This document shows positions 43,200 to 53,993 of a DNA stretch of 64,000 nucleotides, piece by piece. Numbering within the stretch: position 1 is the first letter of the stretch; every line of letters begins with the position of its first letter. Both the position numbers and the translations under genes were made by a program. The notes beneath the pieces are model-generated. The model saw only the letters and a program-made list of their open reading frames with translations, did not search any database and was not told the DNA's origin. The DNA lies in assembly GCA_013115145.1 (NCBI GenBank), contig JAAPAO010000060.1, positions 34,658 through 98,657 of the forward strand, given 5' to 3'. Source of the stretch: Perkinsus chesapeaki (Eukaryota; Perkinsozoa; Perkinsida; Perkinsidae).

Positions 43200-45072
43200 A
43201 TGTTCTTGAGAGGATCCTCATCGCCGGCCATCACTGAGGGAGAGCACGATAATCGGCGGCGGCGCTCAGAAGACGGAAAGGCCGATACTGACAGTATGAG
43301 TAGCAAAAATGCCTTTCCAGATGATGACCTTGACACTTCTCCTCCCTCAGTGTCTTGTATAGAGGCTCCCAGTGATGAAGCCGGTACGGTGACTGGCACA
43401 AGGCGGTGCGCGTGCTTGAACCCACCGAGGATCGATGGACTCGTTCGATCGTCGGAATATTTCCCAAGTTTGCCTCTGGTGCCTTGACCTGGATCCCTGG
43501 GCTATTCTCAAGGTCCTCTAGACGAACCACCGAGTCGTGGAGCTACACCCTGCCGATCCTTACAAACCGTGAACGTCACACCTTCGAGCAAATGTACGGC
43601 CTCTCGCAAGAGAATAAGTGCCATGTCTTGTAGGCTATACGAGATCGCTCCTCCGGTATGTAAGTGCAGAAACTGTAGCTGAGCTGCTCCGATCCGACCA
43701 ACTCCGGAGCTCCGATGAGGCTATCTATCTTATAGACTGCCGCTATCCGTAATGGCTTCGCTCTGGTCTGAAATTTCGTCAGTTCTTTTTCTGCAGATAT
43801 GAGTATAATGGAGGACATATACTTAACGCCATCAACTTCCCTCCATATGAGATGGAGGCTATGAAAGAGTTCGTCTTTAATGATATAGCCAGTCGGGATA
43901 GGCGAAGAGCAATAATTATTCTCCACTGTGAATTCTCTCAAGTTCGAGCACCCATGGCCACTGAGGCTCTGAAGAAGTACACCTTTTGGCAAATATGCTC
44001 AGTCCTATGGACCTCAGCCTCCATAGACGCTGATTACTTTCATTCTAAATCTTCCTGTATCATCCGTTGATATTGGTCTCCTCGGCTCAGGCATTCTGCT
44101 CGTTATGGATGCTCGCGACCGTTGGAGTTATACGTGATGAAAGGCGGCTACTGTGACTTCTTCCGTAAATTCAAGGAACTGTGTGAACCTCAGACGTACT
44201 TAGAAATGTAGGTCTTGTTCTGTGAGCCGGCTGCAAGCTGCAAGCTATGTTCGTCAGGCAGCAGACTAGTGCGGAGAACAGCGACTTCAGATTCAACATT
44301 GAGCAACCTGGTGTACGCAATATTGACAGCTCTCGAAGTGCCTGTAAATTATCAGGATAACCTTGGCTTTCACCTCAACAGAGCCAGCCCTCCAGCTGCA
44401 CTTGCTCGCGGCCGCCGTCGTAAGGTAGCCGGCAGCGTTTCACTATACGCGTGGTTAATTTGAGATATGCAGGTCCGAGGTCGATGCCTTGATGATATGG
44501 ATCTGCCTTACCACGGTACAGTATATTATAGGGTTCACTTCACCGGTGTACTCCAGAGTCGCGCCGAAGATCTTCCCGGCTATCTTCCTCCTCTTGGGGA
44601 ACAACAACTGATGAGAGGGACTCACCGATAAGGTGAGAAGCTGCATGGCGGTTTCTGGTCGATGCCGTTCAAGATTGCTTTCGAACGACCTCACTTGGGT
44701 TCGTCCGAGTTTGCACGGTCGAGATCCTGCAGTAGCTGGGTGGTGCTCTGAGGATGCCTGCAGTCAGGCTGCGAGCACGGCAGTAGGCCACTCTTCCTAA
44801 CCTAATCTCAATTGCTCTTCCAGGCAACTTTAACATCGACCCGCATGAGGTTTGGTACAGGCAGATCTTCAGTCGGGAGTAAGATACGTACGCCACTCAC
44901 TATCGTCTTTGAAGCCTGTCCCATTTTGCGTCGTTTTTGTGTTAGTTGTTGCCAGGTTTCTAGGGAACTTGCCTGTTGTATGTTTGCCTGCTTCTCAGGT
45001 GTAACCATGGATGAGGTATGCGTATCAGATGATGATGAAAATGGTATGGATTGGGTTCGTCGAACGAGCTAG
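43200..45072 (+). CDS. CDC25: Cdc25-type dual-specificity phosphatase (rhodanese fold)
   Basis: The best start is the ATG at 43200 ([20 protein letters not shown]). A Ser/Asp-rich N-terminus follows and then, after an unresolved junction near 43390, [20 protein letters not shown]. The catalytic domain begins at about 43666 with [12 protein letters not shown] and YLIDCRYP, splices to [15 protein letters not shown], and contains [20 protein letters not shown]. This HCEFSxxRxP loop carries the active-site Cys and Arg (HCx5R) and is the Cdc25 signature. [20 protein letters not shown] (about 44130-44190) and the next residues match the C-terminal Cdc25 block. Later exons are less certain; a final exon ends [20 protein letters not shown], stop 45070-45072. 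Family role: dephosphorylation of CDK inhibitory Thr/Tyr sites. Confidence 0.8.
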
Positions 45073-45473
45073 TTGCTCTATGGCTGCTCTCTCTTCTTGT
45101 ATTATGCCGTTTGTTAATAAACAGTATACTAATGTATACTAGTGTAATTTTTGATAACATTTTTTATGCAATAATGGGACAATATAGATGGGGTAAAATA
45201 TTAAGGTAAAATCCGCAATATAGAAGTAGCTTATGCTGTTATGAAAGGCTGTAAATAGTATACTAAACCTTCCACTAGCCTCCTGTTGCGTTCAACTGCG
45301 GAGAGGAATACGGGAGCGGGAGGCGGATTTATGGGCGCGCGCTTTTTACTCTGCGCGGCACGCTATCTTAATGACTGTGTTGCTGTTTGTCACGCAGGGC
45401 TAGGAAGAACATAATCTAAAGCCGTGAACCGCATAGTTAAAAATAGGTTTTTCACCCCCTTGCCTCTTCCTTC
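45073..45473. other. AT-rich intergenic region upstream of CLN3
   Basis: The first 200 bases after the Cdc25 stop are visibly AT-rich with AATAAA-like words (TTAATAAACAG), fitting a 3' UTR. A GC-richer patch with GGGCGCGCGC lies at about 45330-45346. No gene is supported. Confidence 0.4.
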
Positions 45474-46838
45474 ATGTCCGTAAGAAGCGAAAGATCTTCC
45501 GACGAATTGGAGAGACTCGACTCTAAAGAGTCTGAGTTATCTCAAACTTCTTCCTCCTCATCTATTGTTGACATTGATAAGGATAAAACTGCTGCTGCTG
45601 AGAGTAAAGAATGCTCCAGCGAGCAACAAATGACGAGGAAGACTTATGTATGGTGCTTCGTTGCCACTACTGTTTGTGGCTTCATTAATAATACTGGCTA
45701 TAACTTCGTATTCACCGTATCTCAAGATCTGGCTAAACAATTCCATCATGAAGATGCTATGTCATCGTTTAGTATGGTGCTGTTGGCTGCTTGTTTCGGC
45801 ATGACAATATTGCACTCTAAATTCTTTCTACATTATTCCTTTTTATTGAGGATTATAGCTTGTTTAGTGCTCCAAACACTCGCTTATGTACTGCTTGCAA
45901 TAGCCTGTAAGATGACCAATGACAATACTGGTTTTGGTCTATCATTAGCTGGTGCTGTCTGTACTGGTTTCTCACAAGCTTTAGGTGAAGTACTGAACCT
46001 TAGTCAGCTTCATCATCTACCACCTAGTCTTGTTGGTGGTTGGGGTCTTGGTACTGGTCTCTCTGGTATCTTTGCCCCCCTTATCTATATGCTATTCCTT
46101 AATGTATTCCACTGGTCTAGATTTGTCATTATGCTTGTTATGAATGTATTAACCCCTATATACTTCTGTGCATTCTGGTATATCAACCGCCAGGCTAATA
46201 AGAGAACCGTTAAGGGAGCCAAGGATGACGAGACAGCCAATTCTGCTGAGCTCAATTGGCAGTCATTCAAAGGTGTTTGCAAGCACGCTGGTTTCATTAT
46301 CTTTAACTTGGTTGCTGTGTACTTCCTAGAGTACTTCATCCAGTCTGGCTTTATGGACAGAGCGTCCATCAATGTCGATACTGTACACTCTTCGTATGTA
46401 GCAGCTAACGCGTATGAGATGATGTTGATTGGTTACAATGTCGGTGTTACTATATCCAGATCATCAGTCACTTTCTTCCGTATTAAGTGGATTTGGGTAC
46501 CCACTGTCCTCCAAGCTGGCAATGCTATCTTCTGGGGCTTTGAGGCGACTACTCACTTCATCAGGAATGGTCTAGGCTTGGCCGGTTTCTATCTTTACAT
46601 TCCGTTGGCTGCTATTATTGGTCTCATGGGAGGTCTATCATATGTCAATTGTATGTACCAAATCCAACAGAAAGATGATATTCCTGATGATCTCCGTCAG
46701 TTGGCGGTTAATCTAGGATTTGCCTCTACTAACATTGGCATTGTACTCTCTAGTGGCCTGGACTTATGGCTAGCTAATACGGTACTTAGCCAATGCAATA
46801 TATATGATTGCAGCAAGCCCCCGCAGATCTATAACTAA
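45474..46838 (+). CDS. CLN3: CLN3 / battenin-family membrane protein, intronless
   Basis: A single uninterrupted frame of 454 codons. The first ~55 residues are Ser/Asp/Glu-rich and hydrophilic. About ten hydrophobic segments follow, starting with WCFVATTVCGFINNTGYNFV, which matches the CLN3 first-helix pattern (GxxNNxxYxxxxS). LVGGWGLGTGLSGIFAPLIY fits the CLN3 GxGTGxxG block, and IGLMGGLSYVNCMYQIQ the conserved GGxxYVNxxY motif near the C-terminus. It ends DCSKPPQIYN (stop 46836-46838). CLN3 proteins sit in lysosomal or vacuolar membranes and are linked to pH, amino-acid and glycerophosphodiester export. The lack of introns and the T-rich wobble positions differ from the neighbouring genes and suggest a retrocopy or recent transfer; that part is inference. 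Confidence 0.85.
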   Translation: MSVRSERSSDELERLDSKESELSQTSSSSSIVDIDKDKTAAAESKECSSEQQMTRKTYVWCFVATTVCGFINNTGYNFVFTVSQDLAKQFHHEDAMSSFSMVLLAACFGMTILHSKFFLHYSFLLRIIACLVLQTLAYVLLAIACKMTNDNTGFGLSLAGAVCTGFSQALGEVLNLSQLHHLPPSLVGGWGLGTGLSGIFAPLIYMLFLNVFHWSRFVIMLVMNVLTPIYFCAFWYINRQANKRTVKGAKDDETANSAELNWQSFKGVCKHAGFIIFNLVAVYFLEYFIQSGFMDRASINVDTVHSSYVAANAYEMMLIGYNVGVTISRSSVTFFRIKWIWVPTVLQAGNAIFWGFEATTHFIRNGLGLAGFYLYIPLAAIIGLMGGLSYVNCMYQIQQKDDIPDDLRQLAVNLGFASTNIGIVLSSGLDLWLANTVLSQCNIYDCSKPPQIYN

Positions 46839-47439
46839 ACCCTTACTGCGTTCCAGCACGGTTGTGGTGGTGTTATGACGATATAGCTTTTCGATTCGAG
46901 GAAGCCACCATTATGGTGGCGACTCTTTCCTCCTTAATAAAGGGAGGCGCCTCTGAATCGCTAATTGTCAACAATTGAGTGTCTCTTGAACATATCTAGA
47001 CTCTATTATACTTGAAGTTATCCTGAGTAGTAGTTAGCAATTTGTTCACAATAGTAGTTTATTCCCTTTCTTTTATAGCTTCCAAATAGTAGCATTGCCT
47101 TCGTCGCTGTTATCTGCCTTCCTCTTATTGCATTAGAAAACAGTTGGTTGGTTATAGTAGAAGTGCAGCGACGAAGGCCTTTCCTGTCTATCGATCTTCA
47201 GCAAATACGACCCTTGTTGAAATCACGTTGATGTTGTTCTTGTAGCTGTGTTGTTGTCTTCTTACTGCTACTTGCTTTCGTGGCATAGATTATAACATAA
47301 CCCCGTATATATAATATAATTTCTTCTATTGCCACAACAGAAGAGGCATATCCAGTTCGCATTGAGTGTTCCTATATATCAATACATTATGGTCGTTGTG
47401 TTGTTATGTCGTTCAATGGTAAGGTGGTAATTAAGTACA
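46839..47439. other. Intergenic region between CLN3 and dynamin
   Basis: No gene is supported. It starts with two adjacent hairpins, the second being CCTCC...GGAGG at 46929-46947 around TTAATAAAG, and becomes AT-rich after about 47000. Confidence 0.45.
46904..46920. repeat. Hairpin after the CLN3 stop codon
   Basis: GCCACCAT-T-ATGGTGGC is a perfect 17-bp palindrome 66 bases after the stop codon. The next dyad (46929-46947) has an AATAAA word in its loop, which could be a polyadenylation signal presented on a hairpin. Confidence 0.65.
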
Positions 47440-50400
47440 ATGACAGCTGCTGCCATTGTCCCTGCATCATCAACTGACGAGCCTTCAACTCATGGCTTAT
47501 ATGATAACCTTCGGCGGCTTATCAACGTAGTGGATGAGCTGAGGTACACTGTTTACTTGCTCCAAGGTGGTTATTGTTATTTTTAGAGATGTTGGATTAC
47601 AGAAGATAATCAACCTCCCTAGAATAGTTGTTGTTGGAACGCAGAGTTCTGGGAAAAGTTCGGTAATATCTCACTACGATTGCTTTCGGGATTGGCGGGA
47701 AAGGTGATTGCTAACTTAGCCTTGGACAACGCTTTCGAGTTCGTCCGTGGGCGAAGCTAGAAATAAAATCGATGCTACCATTTGATGATATTGGTGTAGG
47801 TTTTGGAGAGTATAGTGGGGCTCGACTTTCTTCCTAGAGGTGATGGTGTTGTAACCAGAAGGCCGCTAGAGCTAAGGCTTGTCCATCTCTCTGAGAGTAA
47901 GCCTCAGTAGTATACGAGACTCCAGGGACTGTTTTTAGGCGATCACAAGCCGGATGATGCATGGGCAGTCTTTCCTGAGAAACCCGATAAGAAATTCACC
48001 GACTTTGACGAGGTATTGAGGGTGTTGGCGGGCGGGGGTGAAGAACGGTGTGTAGGTACGTAAGGAGATAGAGAGGCTCACTGATGTTGCAGCGGGCGCT
48101 AATAAAGGCATTGTGGACGATCCGATCGTTATGACGATGTAGAAGGCCTTTACGGGTTGAAGGGGATATTTCAGTGCTTCAGATATGCCACTGCTGCTCC
48201 TGATCTCACCCTCATTGATTTACCCGGTATCACTAGGGTTCCTGTTAAAGGATCTGATCAGAAGGAGGATATCGAAAAGGTTACTAAGGTAGTAAGGGGG
48301 GCATTGCACAGTGTATCTCACTGGCTATTGAAATAACTCTTTGGTTCCTGGCAGATTGGCGGCTCAGAGAGTCTTTCTTTTACATAGCTCTTAGTATTAA
48401 TTTTCGCAACCGACACTCAGTGGTTATTGGGGGCTTTGGCATATTAGTATTAGTGATATCTAGTGTATTTCAATTGCTATTTTAATAATTGAAATGATAT
48501 TTACCAATTTGCTCGTAGAACTACTGGCCTCGTAATTACTTAACCCTTCGTAGCTATCTATCTTGATATATTTGATTGGTAGGATATGACCTACCGCTAC
48601 ATTCGGGATCCCCGTACTATCATACTGGCTGTCCTTGCTGCCAACCAGGATCTGAGTACAAGTGATGCTTTACAGATGGCCAGACAGGTTGATCCCTCCG
48701 GATTCCGAACGATAGGGGTAAGCTTGGGAACAACCCGAATATTCGGTGAACAAACTATATGGCAGGTTATCACGAAGATAGATATTATGGACAGAGGGAC
48801 GGACGCTGTTAAAATGCTTACTGGGGAGGATATACCCTTGAGGCTCGGCTATGTGGGAGTGAAGAACAGGTATTGCTGGGCAGTGGTGGGGAAGGTGAAC
48901 TGTTGGAGCAGATCACAAGCGGATATCCGCGCTAATATGAAGGTGAAGGAGGCATTGGAACAGGAGAAGGAATGGTTTGAGAGCCATCCTAAATACAACA
49001 AGTTGCCGCCTGGATTGACGGGGACTAGTAATCGAATGCAGAGATCTAAGTGCTACGGAAGTGTTTGATCAGCTTGTCTGGTGCAGAAGCTCACAAGGGT
49101 GCTGTTCCGCCATATTAGGAACTTCTTGCCGGAGATTAAGAAGGAGATATCAGAAAGGCGAACCAAGTAGATCCACCTTGAGCAGCCTTCTGTAGCAGCG
49201 TTATACGGTTGTTAGGGTGCAAGATCGATTGGAGCAGATAGGCAGCGGTGTGCCGGTGGACGAGAAGGAACAGGTCCAGCTAATGTGGACTATGATAACC
49301 GACTACTGTGATATGTTTAAGAACACCATCAGAGGTAGTAGCGGCCTGAGCTCTCCGTGACGGGGGGAATGCCACTGATGTCAGGGAGGAACGATAGGAA
49401 GTTGCAGCACTATTTGGCCGCCTCGGCAGAGAGCGGCGAGCAGCTGGTTTCGGGCGGGAGTCAAATTAGGACTGTCTTCAACGACTTCTTGGTATGAGCC
49501 TTTGTACGGATTCTTGTGGCGTAGTTTTGTTGGTCAGGCCGACTATGAGGATGAGCCGTGTACGAAGGACCTAACTGATGAGGATATAGAAAGGGCTATC
49601 AGAGTTCATGAAGGCGATGCTCTACCAGGTAAATAGCACTACTAACTCTTCAAGACTGATGGCTGTTTAGGATTCCCTTCGCCGGATATCTTTGAGTTCC
49701 TCATCCTTCCGTATCTTCGGCAAATTCAAGGGCCTACGATGGAGTGCCTAAATACAGTTGCTGCCACCTTAGAGGTAAATTTCACTACCTTGGCTCACCG
49801 AGGTAGTAGCGTGTACAGGTGCTCAGCCAGAAAATGGCCCGGACTGTGTTCAAAAGATTCCCCAAGCTGGCTGATCAAGTAGGCTTAGGTCGGCGCTGCT
49901 GACAGCAGATGTGTGGCTTAGGTGCTGGAGTTAACCTCGCAAATTCTGTATAGAGAGAAGGAGCATACTCGTTCCATATTAGAGGATTTGGTGGCATATG
50001 ACACTGGCTATCTCTTTACTAATGATGAGGAGTACTTGGAGAGCCATGGATCGATGCAACCCATGTAACGCAGTCTCGCCGCCGCCGCAGCTGGGGGGGG
50101 AAGGAGTTCTGTCAGGTATCAACCGCCTGCGCTGCCAAATGGTCCGAATGCTACTGGAAATATGAATCCTTCCGCACCCGGAGCTGCCGCTGGAGCTCCT
50201 GGAGCTGGTGGCCCACAGGCTATAACACAGCAGGTAGGGCAAGGAGCTAACCTATGGGGCTAATAAGGCTATGCTAGGCTCCAAGAGGGATGGCTGGTCA
50301 GCGCCCCAGTCACCGCCGTGGCTACGCTGGGCCATATGTAACGGAGATCCGCCGTCGGTTGGATGCCTATTTCTCATTAATTATCCGAAACGTTCGCGAC

Positions 50401-51119
50401 TCGGTTCCGAGGGCCATCGGGTACTTCCTCGTACGACAGGTAGGCCATCAGTGTCTGGCTTTGGGGTTGAGGGCTGATGGTAGGTGCAAGACAAGCTGCA
50501 GTTTGAGCTGTACACTAATGTGAATAGGGCTGACAAACTGGCTGATCTGCTCGGGGAGCCGCCTCATATCATGGAGGAGAGAAAGCAGTTAACTACACAG
50601 GTAGATGGAAGGATGGAAAGGGGACAGAACTTGTGTTAGTTGCGTATTCTGGACAACGCCCATAACGTACTGCAACGCGACCCTACTATCACAGCTTTAC
50701 AGCTTGAGACTATGGACATGATGGGGGAGGAATCAATACCAGCACCATCGCATCGGAAGCCAAGTCCAAGGCAGACCAGACAACAACAACAGCAGTACTC
50801 TGGAGGGTATGGTGCTGCTGGGGGAGCTCCACCGCCGCCTGCACAGGTAGGCTATGGGCTTAGGGCTCGGGATTCATCGTGTTTGCAGAACATGGCACCG
50901 CCGCCTAGCAACGGGTCATCGATGGCGCCACCACCTGCCCCACCGCCAAGCTCAACTGGAGGGGGGCTGTTCGGCAACACCACAGCCAAGCCTCATGGCA
51001 GCAATACTGGCAGTATCCCTGCTGCTCACCCTGGACAGAGCTCGTCACTGTTTGGGGGTAGCGGCTATCAGACCGGCCGACGAACACAGCCTCACAACCC
51101 GCTATTTGGAGATGATTGA
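47440..51119 (+). CDS. Dynamin-family GTPase (GTPase, middle, GED; no PH domain)
   Basis: The start [20 protein letters not shown] leads to [13 protein letters not shown] and, after a 44-nt intron, [20 protein letters not shown] with the P-loop [10 protein letters not shown] longer intron precedes [33 protein letters not shown] is the G3 motif (DxPG). An intron of about 294 nt (48289-48582) separates IEKVTK from [33 protein letters not shown] carries the G4 motif TKxD, and LGYVGVKNR is G5. The middle domain runs from about 49080 to 50060 ([40 protein letters not shown]). The GTPase effector domain is at about 50330-50740 ([34 protein letters not shown]). The tail is Gln/Pro/Gly-rich and ends [10 protein letters not shown]. 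The layout matches Drp1/DrpB-like dynamins that divide organelles or bud vesicles. Confidence 0.93.
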
Positions 51120-51193
51120 ATATGATTACTACAAAACACCTGCTCAACGATATAGTGTATCATCGGCCTACTGTTGTCCTTGCCACCGTGTAT

Positions 51194-51210
51194 GATAGGC
51201 TGGGCCTATC
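51194..51210. repeat. Hairpin after the dynamin stop codon
   Basis: GATAGGC-TGG-GCCTATC, a perfect 7-bp stem 75 bases after the stop, between dynamin and APC1. Confidence 0.6.
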
Positions 51211-51285
51211 GTCTTGAGTTAAGTGGGTCAATAGTTACCGAGGGAAGTGAGAGGCCCGGGGCTTTCTTTGTTTGGGTCTTCCATT

Positions 51286-53760
51286 ATGCCATCGGCAAAC
51301 GATGCTCGACATGTTCGGCAAGCCCGTGGCATACCTTTACTCTCGTCCACTGATGATGAGGATGATGAGATGCTAGTCTCATGGGGCCTGGTAATACAGG
51401 ATGGGTAAAGCCCTTCTTACTTCACTCTTGCTCTCAGCCTCTACCTGGCAAGGCTACGGATGGTGGCGGCTTAGGGTACCATAAGGGCATTTAACGCGGG
51501 GTGGCAGCTAGCTGGTCTCAGGGGCAAAAATAACAGTATGGAGGTGTCTGGCGGCGGCGAAGTTGCGGTCGGTGTTCGGTGGTCGAGAGTCCCATGCTGC
51601 TGTGAACGCTCCCAGAAGAGTGGAGGCCGACGTAAGTTACAGGCTGTACTGTAGAGGCATGCCTATTGTGTGGCAGTACTGGAGGAGCAACCAATGAAGA
51701 CAGCGCTGGTTGGGCTGTGCTGCCATCAACCGATAAAGATGCAGGTGGAGATCACAGGTCCTCGAGGAGGAGATGAAGACCTCACTGTCGAGGCAGGTCT
51801 CATTGATATCTGCCCGGCAGTGTTTGCTCTTAGGAGCAGCAGTATTGGCTTGGTATCATGGTCCTGGAGAACACAGCCTCCTGTATAGGTCGGGGTGCTA
51901 TCACATTTGGTACTCATGTCCGGCCTTTGTTCAATATGGAAGGCATCACTACTACCGGCAGCTATCCTTTCAGCAGGACCACCGTTACTCTGGAGGAGTC
52001 GGCTACTCCCTGTATGGAATGGCCGGAATTCCACAATGGTGTGGCCTATGGTCTGGCAGCGACACCCCCCTATGGAAGGGAGCCTGACTTCCACTGGTTC
52101 TACCGCACCACAGCGTGTCGTAGGGTAACCGATGAGAGCTGCTTCAGGCGAGCTGGGCTCCTTATGGGGCTTGGTCTTAAGGGATACATGACACCGGCGA
52201 TCTTCAACACAGATCAGTGGTTGGTGGAGCTCGGTATGGGTAACTTCGCTCTCATCTGTGCAGTACTACTTGGAGTAGCATCATCTAACATAGGGTCGAT
52301 GGATGTGAAAGCCAGTAGGATGTGCTATCTCCACACCTCCTCATTATCGGGCGAGGCTGCCCAATCAACAGGCAGCTGCATCCACACGTTGATGCAGTGC
52401 TGTGGTGTGGTAGCTCTTGGGCTGCTGCACTTCAATTCGGCTCACATAACATTGGCTACATTCATTCTTAAGAATCTCCGCAACATGATAAGCATCAGCG
52501 CTGGCTCAAACGAGTGTGGTGTGGGCCTCCGTCCGGCCTATGGTGTGTCGCTGGGGATATCTCTGGGCCTCAATTTTGGTGACAAGTCGATGCCGCAGGC
52601 TTTCAAAGACGAAATAATAGCATGTCTGGCGGACATGGACTCGGTTGTGCCGGCTGTAATCGCCCTAGGTCTCATCTACTGCAATAAGGAGGATGCAGCT
52701 GTCTCAAAGGCGCTTCAACTACCAAGGACACGCTTCGAGCTCTGCCGTAGGAGACCGGAGTGTTGGTTCGCAGTGGCAATGGCACTGACTCTGGTCGAAG
52801 GGAAAGTGCCTGTGTTGCCGTCGTTCTTCGGAAGTCCCAGTAAGGAGGCGGATGGTGACTCCAGTGCCTTCGTGGAAGCCGAAGCTCGTCTTCATATGGA
52901 GGCTGGCATCATGCTTGGATTAGCCCTATTAAACATGGGCAGTCATGAGCTGCAGGTTCGGGATAGGATACTAGTGACAATGGAGAAGCTGTTGCGGATG
53001 GAAAGCTGGCAGGTAGTTGGATAGATGAGTATTATTATCGAAAGCCAGTAGTTTAACGTGGATGGGGCTGCGGACTTAGATAGTTATTTTGTTGTGCTGT
53101 AGACTATACGACAATAGTCCTTCGGTCTCGACCTAAGGAATTACGTGCATCTGCGCGGTTTTGGTGGGCAGGAAGGCCGAGGGCTTTTGGGTGTCAGGAA
53201 CGAATGCCAAGTGGTACTTCATTTGCTGTTATGGCAAGTCATCCACCTGATGACTGCGGTCCCGATGACAAGAGCCTCTTGACGTGCAGGTGAGGGCACG
53301 TCCTCCGGTCCATCGAGCCATGACCTGTCAGACTTAGCGTGTTGCTGTCGGCAAGTGTTGTTATGGCCGGTAGCAGCTGTCCCCGCGTGGCATGTATGAT
53401 AGATAGGCTCCGTGAGAAAGTAAGCAGTGATTTGTTTCTATTGGCAGCGTTGTTGTAGATCTTCGAGGCGACACATACAGCAGCGAACCCTCAACTCGAT
53501 CGCATTTATGGCGTGCATCAAGCACTACATCTCAGCACTGGCCTTCTCTACCTTGGATGGGGCCGTCGGAGACTAAAGAACGATTCATTGGGCAGAGCGG
53601 CTGTGCTGGCAGCCATCTGGCCTGGCTATCGACATGGCACTAGCTATATGAAGTAGAAGTGGTTCTCAATAAGTTTGTGGTTACTCCTTGTGTTATCAGA
53701 TGCCATGTTCAAGTGTTTCGCCATTTATATTGTCTAGCTGTCGATGATAGAGGTCGATAG
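51286..53760 (+). CDS. APC1: APC1-like anaphase-promoting complex subunit, PC-repeat half only
   Basis: The long exon at about 51890-53020 encodes the proteasome/cyclosome (PC) repeat region: CIGRGAITFGTHVRPLFNME, MEWPEFHNGVAYGLAA (the APC1 block WxxFHNGVAxGL), FRRAGLLMGLGLKGYMTPAI, MGNFALICAVLLGVASSNIG followed by SMDVKASRMCYLH, and LRPAYGVSLGISLGLNFGD. A later exon gives IYGVHQALHLSTGLLYLGWG. A phase-2 intron at about 53653-53699 then leads to CHVQVFRHLYCLAVDDRG, the APC1 motif ...LQALRHLYVLAxEPR; stop 53758-53760. Upstream exons from an ATG at 51286 (MPSANDARHVRQARGIPLLS) are less sure. The dynamin gene ends at 51119, so there is no room for the long N-terminal beta-propeller of normal APC1. 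Family role: scaffold of the ubiquitin ligase that drives anaphase. Confidence 0.8.
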
Positions 53761-53993
53761 TCCATGAACATGAACAGGATATAATTCTGTATACTACTAC
53801 AGTTACCATTCCCACGCTCTCCTCCTCCTGCTGTCGAGTTCCCATTCGTCCATCCTCTTCGTCAGCATTTCAGCGGCGCCTTTCCAACCTCTGTAGCCCT
53901 CAGATATTTCTAAACCACAATAATCTTCATCGGGCGAGCCCTGTGTAGTGGTGGTATCTGCCTTGTTAGTATGATCTATAATAATTTATAACC

